Shown: in pieces, positions 12,331-21,968 of the stretch | Numbering within the stretch: position 1 is the first letter of the stretch | Layout of the letters: each line of letters begins with the position of its first letter | From: Symsagittifera roscoffensis | Lineage: Eukaryota; Xenacoelomorpha; Acoela; Convolutidae | Reading direction: 5' to 3' | NCBI RefSeq assembly: GCF_963678635.1 | Contig: NC_087067.1 | Coordinates: forward strand, 59,816,594-59,880,593 | DNA length: 64,000 nt | Position numbers and translations under genes: made by a program | The notes under the pieces: generated by a model | Databases searched by the model: none | What the model was told of the DNA's origin: nothing | What the model saw: the letters and a program-made list of their open reading frames with translations, nothing else

Positions 12331-13127
12331 AACAGAAAGAAAATTAGAAGAATTTAGAAGTTTTAGAACTTCTAAACGACAAAAAAAGGAAAAAACAAGG
12401 AAGTGACAAAAGAGAAGATGTTAAAACTTTGAATTGTTTTGCAAGTGACAAAAAATTCAAGTGAGAAACAAAGCAACCAAGCTGTAATTGAACTGAAAAG
12501 AAAACGTTCAGTTGAGTTTTGAAGACTAAAAATTTTGTTGCATTTTGATTTTAGTTGGTGGCTTCAGAGACACTTACTATTGATTTAGAAAGGCTTGAGT
12601 GAAGAATATATATAAATAATGCATCCTGCATGATTTTTTAAAAATCAACTAGGACGGCTTATCACTTTGTGGTGACATGAAAGGCTTGGGTAATCTCATG
12701 GAGAGGGAGATTATTTCGTTGTTCCTTCTAACCACAGAGTTCCTTAATTTTAATATCTAGGACCAAAAACAACTAAATTTCCGAAGTGAAAAAGCATAGT
12801 AGGATAATTTTAGCTTGTTGGTTGGCAGGGCTGTCCTGCAAACTAACACCTTTGAAACCTAGGAGAAAAAATTGTAAACCAGGGCATTGACATTGGAAGT
12901 CAGAAAAAATGTTTTATCTTAAGTCATATCCTCGAAAAATCAGATTAGTGAACGAATTTGGAAGGCTATAGTAGTGTAGTATGTTGCCATTTATATTCTG
13001 CAGTGAGTCGATATGACGTGGATAAAAGTGATTTCAAGCATTTTGTAAATTCTGTTCAATGGCACTGTACCATTTTGATTTAGAAAACGAAAATCAACGG
13101 GGACAATGACCGAGCTGTCCGGGATGA
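12331..13127. other. Copy A 3' non-coding region before the LTR
   Basis: No frame of interest. The region is AT-rich with purine stretches. A TATATATAAAT string sits near 12610 but lies outside the LTR. Just before the LTR is GAGCTGTCCGGGATGA, which resembles the GAGTCCGGGGAGTA found before the 3' LTR in B and C and is probably the primer site for plus-strand DNA. Confidence 0.5.
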
Positions 13128-14023
13128 TGTGACAGTCGACCAGAATGTACGAAAATGCAAATTTGTATTCCTATTTGCTGACCTGGAAGATTGACAATTT
13201 TAGCAAATTAGCGACGTTATTTGAACGATTAGCCGAATCGTGAAGGTCAGAATATTCTAGAAATTTTATTTTTCAAGAATTCGAATTGTGATGTCACATT
13301 TCTGAGAAATTATTGGAACGGCCATTTTGGAGAAGAACAAGAAACAAACAGAATAACAATAGTTGCAGTGAAAACAACTACGAAAGAAATAACGACAGAA
13401 CTGGAAAATGTCAGAGACTGTTCCGAGTTGTTATGATTGTGTCGCTACAATTGTTACTGAGCAATTCACGCGAATGGGGAAGGGTGTTGGGACGGTGTGT
13501 CCAGTCTTCCTAAAAGAAATAAAGACGATATTTCCCCGGATTCCAGAGCTAAAACTCGGGCCCAGAACTAAAACTGATATACATAAACTTTTAGCTTCCT
13601 GGTCATGCCCTGAACTGAACATAATTAACATTACGATTCATTTTCAGATAATGAGAATCTAGAAGTTGAGGGAAAGGGTTGATCCATTTTCGATGGAGAT
13701 GATAATTTTTATCTACTAAACAAAAACAATAGTAATATAATGAACCGTAGTAGCCCTGTTTTTAGGAGTGACCTCTTGGTCTGGGGATACTGAGACCCAC
13801 CCATGAGCTCACTATTTTTGCATATGAATAATTTCATTTGAGCGTTATGGTCGAAGCCAGAAAGCAGTAAGGTTTTTGTCGACCCGATGTAAGGAAAACC
13901 ACCAAAAGAACTGGCTTTGGCAGATACAGTGAAAAGCATGTAGAGCTTTGCTTAGACGCTGGCCAGTCGTTTTAGAACCTAGCTTTATTTCCCGTCGATA
14001 TGTACTTCCGGGCGAATGTTACA
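13128..14023 (+). repeat. 3' LTR of copy A
   Basis: Begins TGTGACAGTCGACCAG (B and C: TGTGCCAGTCGGTC) and ends GGCGAATGTTACA (B: GAAGAATGTTACA). The length is 896 bp, against 893-959 bp in the clean copies. Inner matches include the ATTTTATTTTTCAAGAATTCGAATT area near 13265, a partly kept hairpin at 13679-13701 and CCCTGTTTTT near 13756. Divergence from B and C is high, so A is the oldest copy. No matching 5' LTR lies in the window. Confidence 0.75.
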
Positions 14024-14271
14024 TTTCTTGAAACGGGACGAAGGGCTGTCTTGTCTCTTTCCGATAGGCTCAACATTTGCTTTGTAACGGGAATCGCTTT
14101 GTAACGATTCTAGCGGCACAATTGTTACAACTCGGAATTGTCATAAATGACTATTTTTTCAGTTCGTCGTTGTTTTTCGTCCGACTCTTGTGTATCTCGG
14201 AAAATTGTTGTTCTGTCCTTTCGCAGTTTTCAGTTGTCGCAAAAATTAAAATCGTTATATTTTTTGTCGCG
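14024..14271. other. Unassigned stretch between LTR A and the 2-kb repeat
   Basis: No coding frame, LTR or repeat that I recognise. It contains TTGTAACGG-type short repeats near 14078-14105. Confidence 0.4.
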
Positions 14272-14459
14272 AAAAATAAAATTGTCTTTCACGCTCAAAT
14301 CGAAAATTTGAAAATTAGCATGTCAGGCCAAATTAACCATTCCTGATTCATTCAACCGTCCAATTAGCACCACTAATTCGTTATAATCGTCAATCTTCCC
14401 AGTCAGATGCTAAAATAAAATTCGAATTCGAACTGCATTTTGATACATTCTGTCGAATG

Positions 14460-14690
14460 TCACACTGAAAACACTATGAACCGTCCCTTTAATAACGTTT
14501 CTTTTGTACGCAAAGGTACGCAACCTCTGAAACTTAGAATGGTGACGGTATCAGTGGGTTTTTGATACAACCCACATGGGACCATTTTTCCTGGGTTCAC
14601 GATGACATTTAGGTCCAAAAAGTTCAAATTACCATTACTATCAAGTTCTGCTATGGTGAACTGCAAGTTTGGATGCAACTTATTGTCAGT
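14460..14690 (-). pseudogene. Penelope-like RT C-terminal relic
   Basis: A 72-codon frame carries NFLDLNVIVNPG and then YQKPTDTVTIL, LSFRGCVPL and KGRFIVF. The FLD...YxKPT(D/H)T...P...K pattern is what I know from the end of the RT of Penelope-like elements and related GIY-YIG retroelements. Only this short part remains, with no endonuclease seen next to it. The same relic occurs in copy 2 at about 58690-58920. Class assignment is by recall of the motif, not a search. Confidence 0.5.
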
Positions 14691-15624
14691 CTCGAGAACT
14701 AACCCAGGGTCGCTCTTGACTTAAGTCAGAAACTAAGTCTGGTGATATAATCATGATGTAATTTTGGCGCGATTTTCAACTTTGAAAATTTTTGATTTGA
14801 CTTTTTATGATTTTGTATAGCCAATGCCTTAGGATATTTTCATGATCGATGATCAATTTATAATTTTTTCTAAACCTGATGATGCAAAAATGTGAGAAAA
14901 CTTCCGTAATATACATTGGCTCTTTTCCAGTTCCCCCTCTCAAATTCAATTTTAAAAAGTCTAGTTAACGTTGTCATGTTGTAATGAAGTTTAGCGAGGT
15001 GAACAAATCGACAACTGTGAACAGATTTGTTCTTCATACTTTACAGCGTAACATCACGAATTTAGCCTTAAAAACACGTAAAATAAACAAAAAATTCGTT
15101 GTTTTGAAAGGGGGAACTGGAAAAGAGCCTATACATTTTTTAAATACCTCGAAATGCCCTAAAGTGAAAAAAATGAACCTTCAAACAAATATAACTGCGT
15201 CGAAGTATTCTGGTCGAAATAAACTTGATTTTGCTTGCCGTTTTCTAGTACTCAAAACATTGTGCTTGAAAGTTTGGGTCTAAATGCTTCAAAAGTGTCA
15301 TAGTAACTTCGGTTACTTTGATGCTTTTGACCTTCTGTTTAAATTAAGTTTTAAAAAAATAATGCTTCATACAATACAATTGCTGAAATTTGGATTTGAA
15401 TAAATTAATTGAAATTCCAAATATTAATTATTTGAAGGGGAATAATTTACAACAAAATGTGAGACATTATTTCCTTTAAAATTATTAACTTTTGAGACAG
15501 GAAAAGTTCGCAACAATATCCTAAACAGGGGTAAGTTTAAAAACGATAATTTTTTTCAACCAGGAAATCAATAGAAACTGAGACTCGGTTTTAGGTGGTG
15601 TTCATATTTTGGTTTGATTAATTT

Positions 15625-15990
15625 TCAGATTTTTAGACTAACATCTTCAAAACTACTTTTAAGCCGAGGGCTGCCTTGGTTTTTCAATTTCAGCTCTGTT
15701 TGAGGATCCTTAAGTTCAATTATTTTCCAGTTACCTCGTACTTGTAGCAAAAAGTCCATGCCTTGAAAACTCACCCATCGATTGTCACCAGCTTTTGATT
15801 GTATACCGAGCCAGAAACATTCAGAAATTTTGTTTAGGTTAATTTGCATGTCGATGGTTGAAGTGAAGTTTTCAAAAAATCGTCCATTCAGCTTTCCTCA
15901 TGATTCGATGGTTTTCCTCCTGCTTTGGGGCTCCTCGACAAATTTGATCCTTTTTGTCATCTCCGTGGGCACTCAATCGCACATAGACGA
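15625..15990 (-). pseudogene. Unidentified coding relic in the 2-kb repeat
   Basis: On the minus strand one frame is open over about 120 codons without a proper start, including NKISECFWLGIQSKAGDN, GMDFLLQVRGNW and ELKDPQTELKL. The same protein sequence is kept in copy 2 (about 59850-60215) despite several DNA differences between the copies. That favours a former coding region over chance. I do not recognise the family. The relation to the Penelope-like relic on the same strand is unknown. Confidence 0.3.
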
Positions 15991-16240
15991 ATCAGAAACG
16001 ATATTATCACAGTGCAAACGGGACCTGCCTTTCTTCCCGATATGATCTGTGTTGTTTAAAACCGTGCTATCTTCCCATTCGCCCCAGCTGTAGCCCACTT
16101 AAAACAAATGGTGTCTTAATAAAAATTCTCAATTGATACGCATGGTACATTGTTTTGAAAATGTCAAAGGTGCCAAATTTTGTACCCTGTAAGAAATCCC
16201 TCGGAAATGAACGGTCCAACCAGATGACATCTGAAGCCTA

Positions 16241-16517
16241 ATTAATTTTAAAAAAAAAACTAAATTACAAAAGGGGCCCTTCCGTTCAGTTACGGTAGGT
16301 GCACAAGCTCGACAGGGCCATAGCAGCGATATAAAATTGCATATTTATCAGCAATGAAGTCATAAATCAGCATTAAATGCATCGTCGTAATGTTAATTTA
16401 TCTTAGCCGTCCTTCCTCTACAATAGCGCTTATGGAGTTGTCGATAAATTGAACTTTGCGTAGCGATCTGCAACCCTTTATACAAAGTATAGAGCACCTC
16501 AGGAGCGCAAAGCTTTT
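16241..16517. other. Probable 3' end of the PHD/RT element, non-coding
   Basis: Lies just after the stop of the minus-strand endonuclease frame and just outside the 2-kb repeat, so it is probably the 3' untranslated part of that element. It contains an A-run near 16250 in plus orientation. I see no poly(A) tail in the element's own orientation. Confidence 0.4.
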
Positions 16518-18280
16518 TTAAGTTCTCATGTAGTTTATAGATTCTGGATAGCTTTCTTGTCTTTTTTCACTTAGTTTTTCGTCTAATCGCTGCATCGTCC
16601 GCGTGGCTGTTGGAGCAGCGCCACCGGTGCATCCAAAAACTAGCGGGCAGAAGCAACTCTGCTCTACCTTTAAAATTCTTTGGTGATATCTGGAGTCCTT
16701 CAGCGTTTCGTTGTATTTGTATGCATCCTTATGCAGTTTTCGCGATGTTTTGACATGGGGATTGACAATTTTCACATCATAGAAAGCGCGGCTGAATCGT
16801 GAACCCCAGATTCCGTTTGCCTTAATGTCAAGTCGTGCTTCATCTTCAGTTGTAGTTGAATTGTTGACAAAGCTTTCGCCTTGCAACGGCTGAAATTTTA
16901 GCTCACTCTCGACGTCATGGCAGACCTCGTTCATGAGGTTGACGAATGTGTCTCTAATTTCATTGTGTCATATGTGTGTGTAACCACCCTTTGCATAGTG
17001 AACGGTTAGTAAAATGCTTAATTTACCGACTGCGTTTCCGTCGTCTGCGTACCATTTCTGGGTTACATCGTCTACTGATAAAAGTTTTATGAGGGGTATT
17101 ATGGCTAGACCGTACATTGCTATTGCTAGTGGATCACCCTGCTAGTGGATCCCCCTGGGTTGTGGTGATGTGTCTTTAGATGTGCCTGTTAGTTTTGCAA
17201 TTGCGCTTGATATTTTTCCAGTATTCATTAGTTGCTAGTGGATCCCCTTGGGTTCTCCCTTCTTGAGAGTAGATTGTCTTTTTGTTAACGAACAGTTTAG
17301 ATGGAATGGAGTAGGAGTTCTTAATCGCTGTTAAAATAGAAGGACAGGTATTTTCGATGTTTTTCAATGCCAGCTTTCGGTTCAGCGAGTTGAAAGCGTT
17401 TTCGGCATCTATCAGTAAAGCAGCATCGGCGGAAGTTTTGCTGTATTGATTTCTTAGCGTGTGGATCGCATATTCAATGCCACATTTTTGTCCTAGGCAA
17501 AGTTGGTACTTCGAACCGAGCGTTTTAGGCATTTAGTTAATGTTCGCCCTATTATCCTACGCATAACTTCTCCTATGCCTATGGGTCTTACCTCTGGATT
17601 CTTATCTAAGGGTATTAATCTGCATGCAATATATGGTTCCATTGGTTCTGGATTTAGTTCTTCGGTGGCCAATTTTTTGGCAATTTTAGCAATTGTTTTT
17701 GAAATCTCAACTGATTGTTGCCCGAATTGTGTTATAATACGTCTCCATTCATTTGCATTGAGGCCAGTTGGTCCATGCGATCCGCGCGTTCTCATGGCTG
17801 CCTTCTTGATATGCTGACCGTTTATCTGATCAAATGTCGATGGATCGGAAGGAATTGTTTCGTTTGAGACTGGTGTAATATAGTTCCCATCAATTGGTTT
17901 AGATGGTGGGTGTTTCTCTATGAGAGTCTGTTCCATGTCTTACCTTTGACAATCTCGTCGAGCGAAAGAACGCCTTCAGATGTGTCTGTTAATTTTGCAA
18001 TTGCGCTTGATATTTTTCCAGTATCCATTAGTTCATTGAACTGTTGTGCTTCAGTTTCAGTTTTTCTTCTACTTCCCTTCAACAAGCGCATTTGCAGCGC
18101 CTCCCCTTCGTTATATAGTCTATCCAAGTCTCCGTCCTCCCATTGCTTAAGTCGCCTTGCTATTGTTTTTGATAAACATCCATCATTTTCGGACTTTGTT
18201 TTGCACAGTAATAAGTGTGGAAAAATCATTGCTGCGTGCATTGCGAAGGTATTTTCGTTGTTTTCTTTTAGGCTTTTCAA
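16518..18280 (-). pseudogene. RT with C-terminal restriction-like endonuclease, broken
   Basis: From 18280 the frame gives a helical N-terminal part, then after a shift near 17930 the RT: RGSHGPTGLNANEWRRI, PLDKNPEVRPIGIGEVMRRI, LLIDAENAFNSLNR (first catalytic Asp) and GRTQGDPLA at about 17237. A ~100-bp insertion (17135-17236) breaks the frame here. It resumes with PLAIAMYGLAIIPLIK and KWYADDGNAVG (second Asp pair) down to about 16985. After a gap, 16934-16518 carries ARLDIKANGIWG, FYDVKIVNPH, a YKYNETLK helix and FCPLVFGCTGGAAPTA, a D...D-x-K pattern like a PD-(D/E)xK nuclease. RT would copy RNA at a nicked target. The copy is not intact. Confidence 0.7.
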
Positions 18281-18723
18281 AGTTCAATGAGGGTTTCAAT
18301 GAAGTTATAACCAACTTTAATGTTTGAAAAGATCGTAAAGACCGGTTTCCAGTGGACCACTTCGGTGTATATTTTCCTGGTGGTTTCTATGAGTTCTGGA
18401 CAGGGGTTTGACCATGGGTCTTGGATTGTTCTAGGTTCTATAGTGGATGACTCTCCTGAGATTTGTGAGTGTGGGGCAGTGGAAGGGTGAGGGTGCATTT
18501 GGGGGAGCGTCGTTGTAGCTAGGGTTAGGGGATTGCATTCATGCTTGTCGTTAGCTGAATGAAATTGGGAGGTGCAGCGATGACAACTGAAAACGTCATA
18601 GTGATCACTGCTGCGGGCTAGGCCGCTGCATTTTACATGCATGTAGCATGGGCATGTGAAGCACCAAACACCTCCGCCTCGCAGGCTTTTTTTACAAATA
18701 AGGCAGTGTGTTTGAGTAGCCAT
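18277..18723 (-). CDS. PHD-finger protein of the same retroelement
   Basis: A 148-codon frame with a true ATG (18723-18721). Residues ~8-52 form a C4HC3 PHD pattern: CLIC, then CFTC, H and C in MHVKC, and CHRC. PHD fingers bind histone tails or nucleic acid, so a role in targeting or RNA packaging is an inference. After the finger the sequence is Pro/Ser/Thr-rich and unstructured. The end overlaps the start of the RT frame by a few bases in another frame, so PHD and RT may once have been one protein. No stop interrupts the finger. Confidence 0.65.
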   Translation of the reverse strand: MATQTHCLICKKSLRGGGVWCFTCPCYMHVKCSGLARSSDHYDVFSCHRCTSQFHSANDKHECNPLTLATTTLPQMHPHPSTAPHSQISGESSTIEPRTIQDPWSNPCPELIETTRKIYTEVVHWKPVFTIFSNIKVGYNFIETLIEL

Positions 18724-18747
18724 TTTAGGAAGGACGGCGGTGTCAAG

Positions 18748-19260
18748 TTAGCGAGAGAATTTATAGATTAAATTTGCAAGAAAAATTGGAATGAAATCAT
18801 TACCGTAGAACGAGAAATTGATACCATCACGGCAGAACATTTGAGGGGTTAGATTTATGTTAAGATTAGGTGAAATAATAAGTGTATGGGGGTGTACAAA
18901 TATATTCATCAAATTAAACAGCACATGCTCATGAATATAAATTTTGCGGTTTACTTGGGAAATATTACAGTTCTGAATTGATTTGGGGGTGATCAGTGTC
19001 GTGGGCTGAAACTTGTTAATGACGACGTTAATCAAGTTTTTCCACTGCTGTTCTAATTCATGTGGTTGCAGCCTTTTGTCATTGCACCCAGCAACTTTTG
19101 TTACTGTATTTAGGCGCTTTGGTCTGTATTGCAAAACTGTTTCAAACAGATCATGAAGCGTTGCAGCGCGTTAGGAGTGAATTGTTGATTTTACTAGAGC
19201 TGGTTTGATATATTTGGTCCTTGAAGTCGCGATAACTATTTTCTGTGAGAACTCAGGGAT
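18748..19260 (-). pseudogene. SGNH-hydrolase-like frame upstream of PHD
   Basis: From about 19260 the minus strand reads an FSQKIVIATSRTK strand-like start, a stop near 19165, then TVTKVAGCNDKRL, which fits SGNH block III (GxND as GCND). It ends with CRDGINFSFYGND, which fits block V (DGxH) with Asn in place of His. Spacing and order fit one SGNH domain. It would be the first coding part of the PHD/RT element. Without the His and without a clear block I Ser, activity is not expected. The call rests on two short motifs and is therefore tentative. Confidence 0.45.
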
Positions 19261-19637
19261 GCGTCTTGCCTAGAATCGTGGCATCAACCTGAAACACAGG
19301 CAACTGGGGCGAGAAAGGAAGCTCTTTGGGGTGATTTATGAATACTTTCACTGAATGTTTAAAATTGCTGAGGCAAAGGCGGTGAAAAAAAAAAAACAAA
19401 AAGAAAGAAGTGGTACAACCTGACGTCGATTTGGAGGTCGATTCACCAGCTCACTCCTTCTTGCGTCTAGTTACGCCAGGGAAACGTCACTCGCCTACGG
19501 CTGGGACGGCGAGGTTTGGTAAGATAACCAGAAGAGGAAAGCCCAGGGCGCATATGATATGAAAACACTCTAGCGGTAAATTTTAACAAAGAGAAGGCTA
19601 TTTAATAAGTTTATCACAACAATTAGGCTAAATAAAA
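19261..19637. other. Non-coding stretch between the PHD/RT element and element B
   Basis: Holds an A-run near 19388 and GC-richer sequence near 19420-19560. No frame, LTR end or RNA gene recognised. Confidence 0.4.
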
Positions 19638-19772
19638 TCGTCTTTCACGCTCAAATCGAAAATTTAAAAATTAGCATGTCAGGCCAAATTAACCATTCCT
19701 GATTCATTCAATCGTCCAATTAGAACCACTAATTCGTTAAAACCGTCAATCTTCCCAATCAGATGCTATAAT

Positions 19773-20930
19773 TGTGCCAGTCGGTCATGTCTGGAAGTTT
19801 GACCTTGAGGAATACGAAATAACGTGATTTTGGGATGAAGTTTAATTTTTCAAAATTTCGAATTGAGCCTGTCATGTTCAACTTTCTCGCAGCAACTGAA
19901 AACCAAAAAGTAAAAATCAGAACGATCGAATTACAATTGCGGGAAAGTGGTCAGATTAAAACAATGGAAAATTGTTATTCGCAATTTCCGTCACATAAAA
20001 CAAGAGTAGAGCTGTCCTATCTGATATAGGAGACAGAGTGTTACCGAGAGCGAATTGAAATTCACCTGAACCAGAGTGAACCTTCAGTGGAAAGGTGGAC
20101 AACTGAAGTCTCCCAACGGTTCAAACCCCAAAACTAATTTCTCAAGTTAAAACTCATTTCATTTACTTAGGATACGTTGGTGGAAAACTTCTTGAGTTAT
20201 ATTCAACTGTATATATACAGTTACTAATTAGCATATAGTGTGCTGATATGTGAGTACTCAATTTAATTTTCCCGAGTGTGTTTTATGATTACTTGTTTTA
20301 TGAGTTACTAATTAGCATATAGTGTGCTGATATGTGAGTACTCAATTTAATTTTCCCGAGTGTGTTTTATGATTGTTATGTTATGATAAGTGGAGTTTTA
20401 GGTTGATCCATCTGAAATGGATCAAAGTTCCACTGTCTAATAAAAAGTAATTTAACGGATTGTTCCGACCCTGTTTTTAACGGCGTTCGTGTGTTTTGGG
20501 TATTTTGAGACCTAATCATGGGGACGTTCTTATTTCTAGAGTGGGGGGGGGGATATTTTGGTAGTGGCCTTTAAGCTGTAACGGGTTGTAGTCCCATGTC
20601 GCTAGTGAATTGAATTGGCTCCGACCGTTTTGAGGAGTAAAACACAAGAGATAAAGTCCCTGACTCTTGAGCCAATGGTTATGGGGCCTATTTTTCTTAA
20701 GCCTCTTAAGTGGTTCATGGGGACGTTCTTATTTCTAGAGTGGGGGGGATATTTTGGTAGTGGCCTTTAAGCTGTAACGGGTTGTAGTCCCATGTCGCTA
20801 GTGAATTGAATTGGCTCCGACCGTTTTGAGGAGTAAAACACAAGAGATAGTGTCCCTGACTCTTGAGCCAATGGTTATGGGGCCTATTTTTCTTAAGCCT
20901 CATGTGTGACCGATGTAGAAGAATGTTACA
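19773..20930 (+). repeat. 5' LTR of B, extra upstream copy
   Basis: Begins TGTGCCAGTCGGTC and ends GAAGAATGTTACA, so TG...CA. At 1158 bp it is longer than its twin because of the ~190-bp duplication near 20517-20900. It contains a palindromic TATA-like string (CTGTATATATACAG near 20208), a perfect 9-bp-stem hairpin at 20403-20425 and an AATAAA signal near 20439. Confidence 0.9.
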
Positions 20931-21926
20931 TAATGTTTTTATGGCGCTTATGTGTGTTTTTACGGTATCATGACTACGGAGTCGAACCCATTTGACACAG
21001 CTCCGGGCTGCATGCCCACTCTAGAGTACCGGTGGTACGGTTCGGCGGGAACGTGCAAACCTTCTGGCTGTATCGTGATAGCTTTTTAAGAAAACTCGAG
21101 AAAACTTCCGGATACGCTCTCCGAACGAGGCTTAGCTAACCGAGTAAAGGGGGGCAACTAGGCGTCTTTCACGCTCAAATCGAAAATTTAAAAATTAGCA
21201 TGTCAGGCCAAATTAACCATTCCTGATTCATTCAATCGTCCAATTAGCACCACTAATTCGTTAAAACCGTCAATCTTCCCAATCAGATGCTATAATTGTG
21301 CCAGTCGGTCATGTCTGGAAGTTTGACCTTGAGGAATACGAAATAACGTGATTTTGGGATGAAGTTTAATTTTTCAAAATTTCGAATTGAGCCTGTCATG
21401 TTCAACTTTCTCGCAGCAACTGAAAACCAAAAAGTAAAAATCAGAACGATCGAATTACAATTGCGGGAAAGTGGTCAGATTAAAACAATGGAAAATTGTT
21501 ATTCGCAATTTCCGTCACATAAAACAAGAGTAGAGCTGTCCTATCTGATATAGGAGACAGAGTGTTACCGAGAGCGAATTGAAATTCACCTGAACCAGAG
21601 TGAACCTTCAGTGGAAAGGTGGACAACTGAAGTCTCCCAACGGTTCAAACCCCAAAACTAATTTCTCAAGTTAAAACTCATTTCATTTACTTAGGATACG
21701 TTGGTGGAAAACTTCTTGAGTTATATTCAACTGTATATATACAGTTACTAATTAGCATATAGTGTGCTGATATGTGAGTACTCAATTTAATTTTCCCGAG
21801 TGTGTTTTATGATTACTTGTTTTATGAGTTACTAATTAGCATATAGTGTGCTGATATGTGAGTACTCAATTTAATTTTCCCGAGTGTGTTTTATGATTGT
21901 TATGTTATGATAAGTGGAGTTTTAGG

Positions 21927-21949
21927 TTGATCCATCTGAAATGGATCAA
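21927..21949 (+). promoter_or_regulatory. LTR hairpin, conserved in all LTRs of the family
   Basis: TTGATCCAT, a 5-base loop (CTGAA), then ATGGATCAA: a perfect 9-bp stem about 14 bases before AATAAA. The same hairpin is found at 20403-20425, 58309-58331 and, on the minus strand, 32867-32889 and 53427-53449, with a changed loop (TTCAG) in C. In A (13679-13701) only the inner part is kept. It is likely to be in the RNA near the poly(A) site. Confidence 0.7.
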
Positions 21950-21962
21950 AGTTCCACTGTCT

Positions 21963-21968
21963 AATAAA
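21963..21968 (+). promoter_or_regulatory. Poly(A) signal of LTR
   Basis: AATAAA in the context GTCTAATAAAAAG, just after the hairpin. It is also present in C LTRs (minus strand, 32838-32843). In the 3' LTR of B it is changed to AATGAA, one more sign that B is decayed. Confidence 0.5.

Larger units (their letters stand above)
743..14023 (+). mobile_element. Copy A: old, 5'-truncated giant Ty3/gypsy-type element
   Basis: The order is RT, RNase H, integrase, GPY/F region, macrodomain-like pol end, third gene with SGNH relics, then a 3' LTR at 13128-14023. This is the same order as copy C on the other strand, so A belongs to the same family, but it is clearly diverged in sequence and broken in every gene. 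There is no 5' LTR, gag or protease: the copy begins inside RT at the edge of the 371-bp repeat. The N-terminal part of the third gene is also missing between about 6270 and 6690. A is useful mainly because residues conserved between A and C point to selection in the past. Confidence 0.85.
14272..16240. repeat. 2-kb repeat, copy 1 (unoccupied target of element B)
   Basis: This sequence is found again in two pieces around element B: its first 140 bp at 19630-19772 and the rest at 58638-60475. At the break, copy 1 reads GATGCTAAAATAAAATTCG without interruption. So copy 1 shows what the B target looked like. The repeat carries a Penelope-like RT relic and an unidentified minus-strand frame. Identity to copy 2 is uneven: very high from about 14700 to 15465 and clearly lower outside. 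Confidence 0.85.
16250..19300 (-). mobile_element. Retroelement with SGNH-like, PHD, RT and restriction-like endonuclease parts
   Basis: Reading down the minus strand: an SGNH-like frame (19260-18748), a PHD-finger frame (18723-18277), an RT in two or three frames (18280-16980) and a C-terminal endonuclease-like frame (16934-16518). No LTRs are seen. The RT has TQGDPLA and WYADD motifs. This domain set fits a non-LTR-like RT family with a C-terminal PD-(D/E)xK-type nuclease that I recall from cnidarians and other invertebrates. I cannot give a clade name with confidence. The copy is broken by frameshifts and one internal insertion. Confidence 0.7.

Noticed and set aside
12600-12625. TATA promoter of copy A
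   Set aside because: TATATATAAAT lies in the internal 3' region about 500 bp outside the LTR, in AT-rich sequence, with no gene after it.
14984-15283. 99-codon gene present in both repeat copies
   Set aside because: The copies are near-identical over a whole 765-bp block including non-coding parts, so protein conservation is not shown. No known motif.
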